DNA of 64,000 nt from Candidatus Thalassolituus haligoni (GTDB taxonomy: Bacteria > Pseudomonadota > Gammaproteobacteria > Pseudomonadales > Oceanobacteraceae): positions 2,077,001-2,141,000 of the forward strand of contig NZ_CP139482.1 in the NCBI RefSeq assembly GCF_041222825.1, written 5' to 3'. This document shows positions 8,316-17,380 of this stretch, piece by piece; position 1 is the stretch's first letter, and each line of letters begins with the position of its first letter. The translations under genes were made by a program, and so were the position numbers. The notes beneath the pieces are model-generated. The model was not told the origin of the DNA and did no database searches. It worked only from the letters and a program-made list of their open reading frames with translations.

Positions 8316-10139
8316 ATGTCCGGGTTTGATATTTCAGCGTTTCTTAAGACGCTGACCCAACGAGCGGGTGTTTATCGGATGTACAGTGCTGATCAACAGC
8401 TACTGTACGTCGGCAAGGCCAAAAACCTCAAGAATCGGGTTTCCAGCTACTTTCGTTCGCGGGGACTGAATACCAAGACGGTAGCTTTGGTGTCCGGTAT
8501 TGATTATATCGAAGTCACGGTCACCGCCAGTGAGGCCGAAGCGCTGCTACTGGAACAAACACTGATCAAGCAGCATCGTCCGCCGTATAACATCCTGCTG
8601 AAAGACGACAAATCCTATCCCTACCTGCACTTGTCAGATCATGCCTTTCCCTTGCTGGCTTATCGTCGCGGCAAGCGATCCAGTCGTGGTGGTCAATACT
8701 TTGGGCCTTATCCCAATTCGGCGGCCGTGCGTGAAGCGCTGAACTATTTGCAGCGTTTGTTTCTGTTGCGTTCGTGTGAAGACAGCTACTTCAATCATCG
8801 CAGTCGCCCCTGTTTGCAGTACGAAATAAAACGCTGTTCGGCACCCTGCGTCGGCCTTGTTTCTGAGGAGGATTATCGCCGGGATATTTATCACGCCTCG
8901 CTATTCCTTAACGGTCAAAACCAGCAGTTGATGCAAAATCTGCAACAGCAGATGCTCGATGCCTCAGGGGGGCTGAATTTTGAGCGCGCGGCGGAAATTC
9001 GTGATCGTATTGAATTGTTGCGCCAGGTGCAGGAGAAGCAGCGCGTCGATAGCGGCAACAAGGACGCCGATGTGTGGGCGCTGCTGGAATATGAAAATGT
9101 GATATGTATCCACCGTCTGGCTTTTCGTCAAGGACGCCTGGTGAGCAGTAAAAATTATTACCCTGATAATCCGGCCGGGGAAGAACATGCGGACTTGCTG
9201 CTTGGCTATATTGGCCAGTTCTATCTGTCCGACTTCGCTGCCGAAGGGATGCCTGCGGAATTGATTGTGGATGCCGCAGCCGATGAGATTGCTGTTGTGC
9301 AAGAAGCACTTCGGCTGCGGTTCGAACGTATTGTACGTCACAGTCGGGGGGTGCGTGGCGAACCGCGACAGTGGCGTGCGATGGCAGAAGATAATGCCCG
9401 CTCTGGAGCACAGGCTAAAATATCAGGCCATCAGGTGGCCCGGAAAAAACTGGCTCAGGTGGCTGAGTTGCTCCGACTGGTTCGCCCTCCTGCGCGAATA
9501 GAGTGTTTTGATATAAGTCATTCCAAAGGCGAGGCAACCTATGCATCGTGTGTGGTATACGATCATGAGGGGCTGGCGAAAAAACGGTATCGGCGTTTCA
9601 GTATTCGGGGGGTAACACCGGGTGATGACTATGCGGCGCTGGAGCAGGCCGTTACCCGTCATCTTACCCGTCTGAAGGAGCAGAACGATCTGCCGGATTT
9701 GTTAATGGTCGATGGTGGTAAGGGGCAGGTGGCACGTATACAACAGGTGTTACTTGAACTTGAAATATCGACCGTCGCGTTGTGGGGTATCTCTAAGGGA
9801 GAAACTCGCAAGTCCGGTTGGGAATTTCTGTGGGAAGCCGGGGCGCGACAACCTATAATCCCCGACGCTCACGATGACGGGTTTCGGTTGTTACAATTGG
9901 TGCGTGATGAGTCGCATCGCTTTGCCATTACCGGTCATCGCAAGCAGCGGGCAAAATCCCGTGGTCGATCTGAGCTGGAGGACTTGCAAGGTGTAGGTCC
10001 AAAACGCCGACGAGCTTTGCTGTTGCACTTTGGTAGCCTGAAAAATATGCGTGGTGCGCCACGAGAAGAAATCGCCAGGGTGCCGGGCGTTAGTCAGAAG
10101 CTTGCAGATCAGATTTTTGTACAGTTGCACGGTGAGTAG
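8316..10139 (+). CDS. uvrC: excinuclease ABC subunit C
   Basis: A 607-residue nuclease of nucleotide excision repair, which cuts on both sides of a lesion after UvrA/UvrB recognition. Visible domains are the GIY-YIG nuclease (GVYRMY ... LLYVGKAKNLKNRV, about residues 15-95), the UvrB-binding UVR motif (LNFERAAEIRDRIELLRQ, about 210), the RNase H-like C-terminal nuclease beginning ECFDISHSKGE (about 398) with LLMVDGGKGQ, and a terminal helix-hairpin-helix pair (LQGVGPKRRRALL). The ATG follows the uvrY stop with no gap, so the two are translated from one message. Confidence 0.97.
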   Translation: MSGFDISAFLKTLTQRAGVYRMYSADQQLLYVGKAKNLKNRVSSYFRSRGLNTKTVALVSGIDYIEVTVTASEAEALLLEQTLIKQHRPPYNILLKDDKSYPYLHLSDHAFPLLAYRRGKRSSRGGQYFGPYPNSAAVREALNYLQRLFLLRSCEDSYFNHRSRPCLQYEIKRCSAPCVGLVSEEDYRRDIYHASLFLNGQNQQLMQNLQQQMLDASGGLNFERAAEIRDRIELLRQVQEKQRVDSGNKDADVWALLEYENVICIHRLAFRQGRLVSSKNYYPDNPAGEEHADLLLGYIGQFYLSDFAAEGMPAELIVDAAADEIAVVQEALRLRFERIVRHSRGVRGEPRQWRAMAEDNARSGAQAKISGHQVARKKLAQVAELLRLVRPPARIECFDISHSKGEATYASCVVYDHEGLAKKRYRRFSIRGVTPGDDYAALEQAVTRHLTRLKEQNDLPDLLMVDGGKGQVARIQQVLLELEISTVALWGISKGETRKSGWEFLWEAGARQPIIPDAHDDGFRLLQLVRDESHRFAITGHRKQRAKSRGRSELEDLQGVGPKRRRALLLHFGSLKNMRGAPREEIARVPGVSQKLADQIFVQLHGE

Positions 10140-10208
10140 TGGCCTGATGGAGCAAACAGGTCGTTGGAGACGCAAGGTGGCGTATCAAGTTGAAACAGGT
10201 ATGGTGTT

Positions 10209-10754
10209 ATGAATGTGCCCAACATGTTAACTGTTGGCAGGATTGCGATGATTCCTCTGATGGTGGTCAGTTATTACTGGCTGGGCTGGGGAGGAAAAAG
10301 CTGGGCTGCCGTGTTATTTGCATTGGCGGCTATTACTGACTGGTTTGATGGCTATCTGGCTCGCAGGTTAAACCAGGCAACGCCTCTGGGTGCCTTTCTT
10401 GATCCGGTGGCGGATAAGCTGATTGTTGCTGCAGCACTGATGGTGCTGGTTGAGGATTACGCCGTTTCATGGATGACGATCCCGGCGATGATTATTGTTG
10501 GCCGGGAAATAGTGATCTCGGCCCTGCGTGAATGGATGGCAGAGCTGGGCAAGCGTGCCAATGTGGCAGTATCCATGTTGGGTAAAATCAAAACGGCGTT
10601 GCAGATGATCTCCATTATTTTACTGTTGGCATCTCGTGAGCATCCAGTGCTCGAGTGGGTGGGTGTTGTGTTGCTGTATGGTGCGGCGGCGCTGACATTA
10701 TGGTCGATGTTGATCTATCTGAAAGCGGCATGGCCGCAACTACGAGGTGCGTGA
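10209..10754 (+). CDS. pgsA: CDP-diacylglycerol--glycerol-3-phosphate 3-phosphatidyltransferase
   Basis: A 181-residue membrane enzyme that makes phosphatidylglycerophosphate, the committed step to phosphatidylglycerol and cardiolipin. It has the CDP-alcohol phosphotransferase signature DGxxARx8GxxxDxxxD (DGYLARRLNQATPLGAF, then DPVAD). It starts MNVPNMLTVGRI as in the family and has several membrane helices. It lies 69 bp after uvrC in the conserved uvrY-uvrC-pgsA order and is followed by the same tRNA genes as in E. coli. Confidence 0.96.
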   Translation: MNVPNMLTVGRIAMIPLMVVSYYWLGWGGKSWAAVLFALAAITDWFDGYLARRLNQATPLGAFLDPVADKLIVAAALMVLVEDYAVSWMTIPAMIIVGREIVISALREWMAELGKRANVAVSMLGKIKTALQMISIILLLASREHPVLEWVGVVLLYGAAALTLWSMLIYLKAAWPQLRGA

Positions 10755-10841
10755 AGCGGTGAGGATTTGGGTCTAAGTGGTTAAAATCTAAGAAAAAGAT
10801 TGACAGTATTTTTGTTTGATATAAAATGCGCCCCATCTTTT

Positions 10842-10917
<76 letters not shown>

Positions 10918-11029
10918 TTTTCTCTTCATGAGAATGTGGTCAAAAGAAAGGATCTCAACATCAGTCACCCAGGCACTGGATCTGAAGTTTGTTTTTCTTC
11001 GGTTTTCTTCGCTCTTGATGAGAACTCCC

Positions 11030-11103
11030 GGCGCGATAGCAAAGCGGTTATGCACTGGATTGCAAATCCACGTAGGCCGGTTCGACTCCGGCTCGCGCCT
11101 CCA
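11030..11103 (+). tRNA. tRNA-Cys (GCA)
   Basis: A 74-base cloverleaf with acceptor GGCGCGA paired to TCGCGCC and an encoded CCA. The anticodon arm TGGATTGCAAATCCA carries GCA. It lies 112 bp after tRNA-Gly. Confidence 0.97.
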
Positions 11104-11154
11104 AGTTTCTAACAGGCATCTGACATAAAAGCAGATACCTGTAATCGCCTGTTA

Positions 11155-11241
11155 GCCCGGGTGGTGAAATCGGTAGACACAGGAGACTTAAAATCTCCCG
11201 ACCTTACGGTCGTGCCGGTTCGATTCCGGCTCCGGGCACCA
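11155..11241 (+). tRNA. tRNA-Leu (TAA)
   Basis: An 87-base type II tRNA with acceptor GCCCGGG paired to CCCGGGC, a long variable arm (CGACCTTACGGTCG) and an encoded CCA. The anticodon arm GGAGACTTAAAATCTCC carries TAA. It closes the tRNA cluster. Confidence 0.97.
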
Positions 11242-11570
11242 ATATTCATGCGCCTTTCAGCGAAAGTACCCACTAACATTGCTCAAAGATAAAAAAAGAT
11301 AAAATATTTTTTTCACAAACGTAAAATATACAGTATGTGAATCCATACAGTATCGCCATCAACAGTTACAAAAATCCTTCACTCATGCGCCCCAACGACA
11401 GGCACTTTCCTGTCATAAATAGTCACCTGACTTTGTGTCTTGTGACCACTGAATTTCTGCTTGTCACCCTCCCAGCCAGAATTTCTTGCCAGTTGGTATT
11501 CGTCAATTGATCGAGCCTCCATATCCAGTTGTAATGGTTCTTCTTTTCAACATTCAAACAGGTGATTTAA
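11242..11570 (+). other. intergenic region after the tRNA cluster
   Basis: 329 bp without a gene. It contains an A/T-rich stretch with a run of seven Ts (around 11310) and two exact direct copies of ATACAGTAT (11328-11336 and 11345-11353), 17 bp apart. Their meaning is unknown. No usable -35/-10 pair for the following DUF1285 gene was identified with confidence. Confidence 0.5.
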
Positions 11571-12086
11571 ATGTCCTTGCAGGATTTGTCTGTGCTGGCC
11601 GGCATGGTTCCGAACGACTCCAGGCCACCCGTTGAACTATGGCATCCAGAACATTGCGGCGACATCGATATACGCATAGATAGACGTGGCGATTGGTACC
11701 ATGAAGGTGGGCTGATTGGACGCCCTGCGTTGGTCAGGTTGTTCGCCAGTATTCTGCGCAAGGATGGCGAGGACTATGTTTTGGTAACCCCTGCAGAAAA
11801 AATGCGTATCCAGGTCGAGGATTTGCCATTTCAGATTGTTTTGCTGGAGCGTGATGGTGACGCCATTCATGCGATTACCAATGTGGGGGATACGCTCACG
11901 CTGGGATTGAAGCACCCCTTACAGTTGTCCGAGGTCGGCGGGCAGCCGCTGCCCTGTGTTGAGATCAGGGCGGGGTTAATGGCGCGCTTTGGTCGTAATG
12001 CCTATTATCAGCTGGTCGACTGGGCAGAAGAGCGAGCTGGACGCTATTGGGTGACGAGTGCAGGGCAGTCATTTGAAATTGGCTGA
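11571..12086 (+). CDS. DUF1285 domain-containing protein
   Basis: A 171-residue cytoplasmic protein of the uncharacterised DUF1285 family. The typical blocks are DIRIDRRGDWYHEG, GRPALVRLFASILR, YVLVTPAEKMRI and QVEDLPFQ. The family has a known fold but no assigned reaction. The 3' end overlaps the convergent solute-binding protein gene by 18 bp. Confidence 0.85.
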   Translation: MSLQDLSVLAGMVPNDSRPPVELWHPEHCGDIDIRIDRRGDWYHEGGLIGRPALVRLFASILRKDGEDYVLVTPAEKMRIQVEDLPFQIVLLERDGDAIHAITNVGDTLTLGLKHPLQLSEVGGQPLPCVEIRAGLMARFGRNAYYQLVDWAEERAGRYWVTSAGQSFEIG

Positions 12087-13664
12087 AACTGGCCCGACGG
12101 GTTTTATTGTTTGGCTCTTGGCGCGGTAAGCGTCACTGGTGAGCGTCTGGTTGGGCGTGAATTTTGTCGCTCTCGCGAGGGCAGTGGCTTTCAGCCGCTG
12201 ATCGATCCAGAACAAGCCTCCGGTCACAGGATCGAACGGGTTGAACAGATCATTACTGTAGCGTGTTCCCAGCCAGGCAGGCAGCCTGGCCCATTGCCAG
12301 GCCAGATATTGGCTGACACCTTGCTGATTTTTATCCTGTTTCAATTCAATGTTACTTGCCCCTGTTGATTTCTCTGTTAGCCAGGCTATGTACTCCGCAA
12401 CCGTCGTGTCATTCAGTCCATCCAGTGTGACCCAGGCGAGATCAAAGGTTCTGGTTTTCAGCTGTTCCAGCAATTCCCCCTGGCTCAGCGGCAGATCGTT
12501 GATCTGATATCCCTGGGTTTTGAATACATCCAGCTGTTGCTGTAAAAATGGGCTGCTGAGCGAGCCTGTATGGATCAGCGTCAGGATGGTTTTTTTAACG
12601 ATGAGCTGCAGGTGTTGTTTATTGATCAGTAATGCAGACGTCGGCTGTGCACCCTGGAAATAGTGCCGATACCGGGTGATGGGGCGTTGGCTAAGCAATT
12701 GCGTGACCACTGGGCTATCCCAGTTCTGTTGGCTGTTGAGCGCCAGCGCATCCAGATCTCCGCGTTGCAGTAACTGGTAGCTGTCTTGCAGGCTTTTGGT
12801 GAAGCGAAGCTGGATTTGAGAGGCATTAAAACGGTTGGCGAATTGTGGCAGTTGGTCTCCCCACCATGGGGTGGTGCGGTTAATAATTAATCTCTCTGAG
12901 GGTATTACTTCGGTGATGCGATAAGGGCCAGAGGTTGGCTCAGGACGCCAGTCGTATTGCCTTGGCCATTGCAGGTTGGGTTGGTGGAAATGTTGGGCCG
13001 TGGCGCGCAAATCAGATATCTGAAGTAATGTCTGCTTGGTAACAGGCGCAGTAGTGATCAGACTGAAGCGTTGCTGATCATGAATTTCAATGCCGCGAAT
13101 ACATGCTCGTAGCGAGTGCGCCTGCCAGGGGGTTTTGTTGGCGGAGTCAGAGAGGAATTGCAGCGTGAAGGCGATGTCACCGCTGGTAATCGGGGTGCCG
13201 TCAGACCAGAGTGCAGCGGGTGTCAGCTGGTAGGTGATTCGATGATCTGCTACTGCCCACTGGCTGGCCAGCATGGGAATGGGCATGCCGGTTTGCGGAT
13301 GGCGGGCCAGTAGCGGTAATTGCAGATCGGCAAGTAGTTGGCTCAACTCGCTTGGCGTTTCTGGGCCAAATCGGCGCAGAGTCGATGGTTTTCCCTGAAT
13401 CGACAAGCGGAAAATGCCACCGGACGCTGCGGTCGGGTCACCCCAAGGGGTGGGCGTCGGTGTTTGCCACTCAAGCGTCTGCGGGGCTGGTGCGTACGTT
13501 ACCGTAATAACCCCATCGGCGTCGGCAATTTGCGTTGCGTTTGTGGTCAGTGGGCCACACAGCAACCCGATACAGCACAGGCTGACAAGGGTGTGCCAGA
13601 TGATGAGGCCGCCAGTCCGCAGGGGGTTCTGGCTCTGGTGGGAAGTGTAGAAGCTGCCTGGCAT
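12069..13664 (-). CDS. periplasmic solute-binding protein, family 5 (oligopeptide type)
   Basis: A 531-residue protein with an N-terminal signal segment (about residues 18-43, no lipobox) and a family 5 solute-binding domain: SQWAVADHRITYQL, LWSDGTPITSGDIAFTLQF, SGPYRITEV. Such proteins bind oligopeptides, opines, nickel or heme for an ABC importer, but no permease or ATPase gene lies nearby. It probably works with an importer elsewhere or is an orphan. It is transcribed after mltD in the same direction with a gap of only 29 bp, so the two may share a transcript. Ligand unknown. Confidence 0.82.
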   Translation of the reverse strand: MPGSFYTSHQSQNPLRTGGLIIWHTLVSLCCIGLLCGPLTTNATQIADADGVITVTYAPAPQTLEWQTPTPTPWGDPTAASGGIFRLSIQGKPSTLRRFGPETPSELSQLLADLQLPLLARHPQTGMPIPMLASQWAVADHRITYQLTPAALWSDGTPITSGDIAFTLQFLSDSANKTPWQAHSLRACIRGIEIHDQQRFSLITTAPVTKQTLLQISDLRATAQHFHQPNLQWPRQYDWRPEPTSGPYRITEVIPSERLIINRTTPWWGDQLPQFANRFNASQIQLRFTKSLQDSYQLLQRGDLDALALNSQQNWDSPVVTQLLSQRPITRYRHYFQGAQPTSALLINKQHLQLIVKKTILTLIHTGSLSSPFLQQQLDVFKTQGYQINDLPLSQGELLEQLKTRTFDLAWVTLDGLNDTTVAEYIAWLTEKSTGASNIELKQDKNQQGVSQYLAWQWARLPAWLGTRYSNDLFNPFDPVTGGLFWIDQRLKATALARATKFTPNQTLTSDAYRAKSQTIKPVGPVSANFK

Positions 13665-13693
13665 ATTCCCTCCCTGTTTGCTGAATGGATCCT

Positions 13694-15268
13694 TCAGCGC
13701 ACCACGTTAACATGGAGTAATAATTTCTGCCCTGGGTACAGGTATTTATTCCGGGTGTCGTTTGGATTCCATTTGCGAATGTCGGCAATGGAAACCCGGA
13801 AACGCCCCGCGATACTCGCCAGTGAGTCGCCGCTGCGGACGCTGTAGGTTACCTTGCGGATTTCTTCGCGAGCTGAACGCGCAGCGGTATTTTTACCTTG
13901 AGGCACCCAAACGGTCAGTTTTTGACCCACACTGAGCGGGTCGCCAGGTGCCATGCCATTCCAATGGGCTATGTCGCGTGCGGTTACACCGTACTTGCGG
14001 CCTATTTCCCAGAAAGTGTCACCCGGGTGTACGGAGTAGGAAACCTTGCTGGTGTTGCCCGGCTGGCGTTGCGCCCTGGTTCGATCGAGGCGCTGTGAAA
14101 GGCTCTGGGAGTATGCCTCCTGGTTCTTGAGAGCGGCGGGAATCAACAAGATCTGCCCGACCCGAATGGTGCTGTTATGCAAGTTGTTGGCTTCTTTGAT
14201 GACATCGGGTGTGGTGCGATAGGTACGACTGATCAGTTGCAGGTTATCACCGGACTTGACGGTGTAGCGATGCCATTGCAGGCGTTTGGATGGCGGTAAA
14301 TCAGCCAGTGCCAGTTGCAGTTCCTGGCGTTTGTCGACGGGTACCAATACCTGGTGTGGGCCGTCGGGACGGGTTGCCCAACGATTAAAACCCGGATTCA
14401 AACGATAGATTGCTTCCAGATCGGTATCTGACATTTCGGCCACCTGGGCAAGATCAATCTGGCCACCAGTATCAACCACTGAAAAGAAGGGGGTGTTACT
14501 GACCGGGCTGAACGGGATATTGTACTTTTCCGGGTATTTGAGCAGCTGGGCCAGAGCTAATAATTTGGGCACATAAGCTTGTGTTTCTTGTGGCAGATCC
14601 AGTGACCAGAAGTCCGTAGGTTTGCCTGCTTGCTGGTTGCGACGAATGGCACGACGAACCGTGCCCGCTCCCGAGTTGTAGGATGCCAACGCCAGCTGCC
14701 AGTCGCCATCGAACTGGTTGGCCAGGTTGCTGAGGTAATCCAGAGCAGCATTCGTGGCCGCCCTGATGTCGCGCCGACCGTCGTACCACCAATCTTGCTG
14801 CAAACCGAAATACTTGCCGGTTGAGGGGATAAATTGCCATACCCCGGAAGCTCGGCCATGGCTATAGGCAAAGGGATCGAATGCGCTTTCAACGATTGGA
14901 AGCAATGCTACCTCGCCAGGCATCTGTCGTGCTTCGATTTGCTCGGCAATGTAATAAATGTAGGGCTCGGCGCGTTGAGTCACTCGCTCCATATAGGTTG
15001 GATGTTTGACAAACCAGTCGCGTTGTTCCTTGAGACGTGGGTTATCTAGCTCCAGCTGTAAACCGAAATTGTCCAGCAGGCGAGGCCAGACATCATCAAA
15101 GTCTGCAGTGGCGGGTTGCTCCTGCCAGTGCTCTGCAATAGGGATGGCCGTGGCGGTGGTTTGATAGCTCGTGTCTTCCGGGATAACAGGCTGGCTGACA
15201 CAAGCACTGAGAAAAAAGGAAGCAAGCAGAACAGGTAGTGCAGGTAGAGAGAGAGGGCGCATGTGCAT
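13694..15268 (-). CDS. mltD: membrane-bound lytic murein transglycosylase D
   Basis: A lipoprotein of about 524 residues. The lipobox LSAC follows a short signal peptide. The SLT transglycosylase domain (about residues 95-260) has the catalytic glutamate in VESAFDPFAYS and the GVWQFIPSTG block. Three LysM peptidoglycan-binding repeats follow (YTVKSGDNLQLIS, YSVHPGDTFWEIG, YSVRSGDSLASIA). It cleaves glycan strands to 1,6-anhydromuramic ends at the outer membrane. The start is uncertain: ATGs at 15268 and 15262 and a GTG at 15292 are in frame, none with a strong ribosome site. Confidence 0.93.
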   Translation of the reverse strand: MHMRPLSLPALPVLLASFFLSACVSQPVIPEDTSYQTTATAIPIAEHWQEQPATADFDDVWPRLLDNFGLQLELDNPRLKEQRDWFVKHPTYMERVTQRAEPYIYYIAEQIEARQMPGEVALLPIVESAFDPFAYSHGRASGVWQFIPSTGKYFGLQQDWWYDGRRDIRAATNAALDYLSNLANQFDGDWQLALASYNSGAGTVRRAIRRNQQAGKPTDFWSLDLPQETQAYVPKLLALAQLLKYPEKYNIPFSPVSNTPFFSVVDTGGQIDLAQVAEMSDTDLEAIYRLNPGFNRWATRPDGPHQVLVPVDKRQELQLALADLPPSKRLQWHRYTVKSGDNLQLISRTYRTTPDVIKEANNLHNSTIRVGQILLIPAALKNQEAYSQSLSQRLDRTRAQRQPGNTSKVSYSVHPGDTFWEIGRKYGVTARDIAHWNGMAPGDPLSVGQKLTVWVPQGKNTAARSAREEIRKVTYSVRSGDSLASIAGRFRVSIADIRKWNPNDTRNKYLYPGQKLLLHVNVVR

Positions 15269-15381
15269 ACAATGTCGATAGAGTCGCGGCACAGTCTAGA
15301 GATTGCCGCATACGCTGGCAACCCGATCGCAGACGTTGCCGGCAGTGATTTGTTTGCGCGGATTATTCCGGCGGGAGTGTT

Positions 15382-16158
15382 ATGGGTATCCGGATCAAAT
15401 CCGAGGTGTATCAACAGTGGGTCAATTCAGACTCTGCACGGCGGCTACTGGCGCTTGAAGCCGGCTGGCTGAGAGAGGTTGTCGCAGACTTTCATGGTCA
15501 GCATCTGCTGTATACCGGGGTGGACAATACGCCACGGTTTTTGAAGCGGGCACGACTGCGGCATTACTTCCGGATGGCACCGGTTTGGGCCAAGGGCGTT
15601 GATTGTGACGCCCGCATGCAGGACGACGCCTGGCCTTTGGCTAACGAATCAGTGGATGTTGTAGTGTTGCAGCATGGCCTGGATCTGTCTGCCCGTCCGC
15701 ATCAAATGATTCGGGAGGCGGCCAGAGTGCTGGTGCCGAGCGGTTATGTGGTCGTGGTCGGATTTTCACCGCTCAGTGTTTTTGGAGTGCTGCGGCGCTG
15801 TTTTACCCTGTCTACTCGCCTGCCGTGGGTGGTTAATAGCGTTGGTGCTTCACGCTTGAGTGATTGGCTGACGCTACTGGATTTCAAGGTGGAGTCGGTC
15901 ACGCCGGTGGCGCACTTGTGGCCATTGCGGCTGCTGTCGGAAGGATCCAGTCGCCGCTTCGATCGGGTATTGGCTGGCAATCCCTGGTTGCCAGCCAATG
16001 CCTATATCATGGTGGCACGCAAGACGGTGGCCGGGATGACACCCATTCGGCCACGGCGCTGGCAATTGAACACGGACTTTGGCATGGCTGTCCCGGCAGT
16101 TCGGGTGGCAGGTGGTACACTGCCGCCAGCGAAGAGCAGTCAGTTATCATCAGATTAA
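15382..16158 (+). CDS. class I SAM-dependent methyltransferase
   Basis: A 258-residue protein with a Methyltransf_11-type core: LLYTGVDNTPRF for the first SAM-binding loop (somewhat degenerate), SVDVVVLQHGLDLSARPHQMIREAARVLVPSGYVVVVGFSP for the catalytic strand region, read in parts. Its place between mltD and rnhA is conserved in Pseudomonas-like genomes. There gloB usually sits between it and mltD, but only about 113 bp separate them here. Substrate unknown. Confidence 0.8.
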   Translation: MGIRIKSEVYQQWVNSDSARRLLALEAGWLREVVADFHGQHLLYTGVDNTPRFLKRARLRHYFRMAPVWAKGVDCDARMQDDAWPLANESVDVVVLQHGLDLSARPHQMIREAARVLVPSGYVVVVGFSPLSVFGVLRRCFTLSTRLPWVVNSVGASRLSDWLTLLDFKVESVTPVAHLWPLRLLSEGSSRRFDRVLAGNPWLPANAYIMVARKTVAGMTPIRPRRWQLNTDFGMAVPAVRVAGGTLPPAKSSQLSSD

Positions 16159-16173
16159 ATTGGAATACATGAT

Positions 16174-16608
16174 ATGAAAGTTGAAATCTTCACTGACGGC
16201 GCCTGCAAAGGTAATCCAGGTGCCGGAGGTTGGGGAGCGTTACTGCGTTTTGGTGAGGTAGAAAAGGAGTTGTTTGGTGGTGAGGCCAATACGACCAACA
16301 ACCGGATGGAGTTGATGGCAGCGATTCGCAGCCTTGAAGCGTTAACTCGCCCTTGCGAGGTGGTGTTAACCACCGATTCACAGTACGTGAAACAGGGTAT
16401 CAACCAATGGTTGGCCGGATGGAAAAAAAACGGCTGGAAGACATCTGCCCGACAGCCGGTTAAAAATCAGGATTTGTGGCAGGCGCTCGATTCGGCTTGT
16501 CAGCAGCATCATATCGAGTGGCAGTGGGTCAAGGGACACGCGGGACACGAAGGTAATGAAAGGGCCGATCAACTGGCCAATCGCGGTGTAGAGCAGGTGA
16601 CGTCATGA
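16174..16608 (+). CDS. rnhA: ribonuclease HI
   Basis: A 144-residue enzyme that degrades the RNA strand of RNA-DNA hybrids. The four acidic catalytic residues are present: Asp8 ([12 protein letters not shown]), Glu46 (NNRMELMAA), Asp68 (TTDSQYV) and Asp132 (NERADQLAN), with the histidine of [10 protein letters not shown]. The stop overlaps the dnaQ start (ATGA), the usual translational coupling. Confidence 0.96.
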   Translation: MKVEIFTDGACKGNPGAGGWGALLRFGEVEKELFGGEANTTNNRMELMAAIRSLEALTRPCEVVLTTDSQYVKQGINQWLAGWKKNGWKTSARQPVKNQDLWQALDSACQQHHIEWQWVKGHAGHEGNERADQLANRGVEQVTS

Positions 16609-17321
16609 GGCAGGTGGTACTTGATACGGAAACCACGGGTATCGGTGAGGGTCACCGTATTCTGGAGATTGGTTGTGTAGAGGTGATTGAGCGGAAGCTG
16701 ACGGGGCGTCATTATCACCAATACATTAACCCCCAGCGTGACATTGACCCTGAGGCACAAGCCGTTCACGGCATTAGCATGGAGTGGCTAGTCGAACAAG
16801 GCTGTCCTGTGTTTGCCAATGTGGTGGATGAGTTTCGTGAATTCATCGCGGGTGCTGAACTGGTCATCCACAATGCTGCGTTTGATATTGGCATGATGGA
16901 TCACGAATTCCGCTTGCTGGGTATGCCCCGTACGCTGGAATTTTGTACCTCGCTCGATACTCTCAAACTGGCTCGCGAGATGTTTCCGGGCGCACGGGCA
17001 TCCCTGGACGCCTTGTGCAAACGTTTTGATATCGACAATAGTCACCGGGAGTTACACGGTGCCTTGCTGGATGCGGAGATTCTCGCTGACGTCTATTTGA
17101 TGATGACGGGGGGGCAGACGGATCTGATGTTGTCGGTAGACGATGACAATTCGGCTGATGGTGAAATGCTTGATCTCAGTCTGTTGCAGGCTCTGGCGGC
17201 AGAAGCTGAACTGCCGGTGATCCTGGCCAGTGCTGACGAAGTTGCCATGCATGGCCGGATGCTGGATATGATAGACAAAAAAAGTGAAGGATCCGTCTGG
17301 CGTCGTGGGGAGCCTGGCTGA
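16605..17321 (+). CDS. dnaQ: DNA polymerase III epsilon subunit (3'-5' proofreading exonuclease)
   Basis: A 238-residue proofreading exonuclease. The DEDDh motifs are visible: LDTETTG (Asp7, Glu9), [14 protein letters not shown], and [18 protein letters not shown] with the histidine and last aspartate. The C-terminal tail, which binds the alpha subunit, is present. It overlaps rnhA by 4 bp and ends before a strong hairpin. Confidence 0.95.
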   Translation: MRQVVLDTETTGIGEGHRILEIGCVEVIERKLTGRHYHQYINPQRDIDPEAQAVHGISMEWLVEQGCPVFANVVDEFREFIAGAELVIHNAAFDIGMMDHEFRLLGMPRTLEFCTSLDTLKLAREMFPGARASLDALCKRFDIDNSHRELHGALLDAEILADVYLMMTGGQTDLMLSVDDDNSADGEMLDLSLLQALAAEAELPVILASADEVAMHGRMLDMIDKKSEGSVWRRGEPG

Positions 17322-17330
17322 TCGTGAATG

Positions 17331-17362
17331 GCTGACCAATGATGTTGTTATCATTGGTCAGC
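17331..17362. terminator. hairpin between convergent dnaQ and nhaB
   Basis: GCTGACCAATGAT (17331-17343) pairs perfectly with ATCATTGGTCAGC (17350-17362) across a 6-base loop. It lies between two convergent genes and is therefore likely a bidirectional transcript end. There is no T-run on either side, so it may act by mRNA protection or Rho rather than as an intrinsic terminator. Confidence 0.6.
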
Positions 17363-17380
17363 CTGGTCTGGGAAAACCCA

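Noticed and set aside
11328..11353. LexA (SOS) box
   Set aside because: The ATACAGTAT copies are direct repeats; a LexA box needs CTGT and ACAG in inverted order with 8 bases between.
15046..15414. 122-codon minus-strand frame over the 5' end of mltD
   Set aside because: It is in another frame of the mltD lipoprotein region and has no recognisable features; the mltD frame has a lipobox and catalytic motifs.
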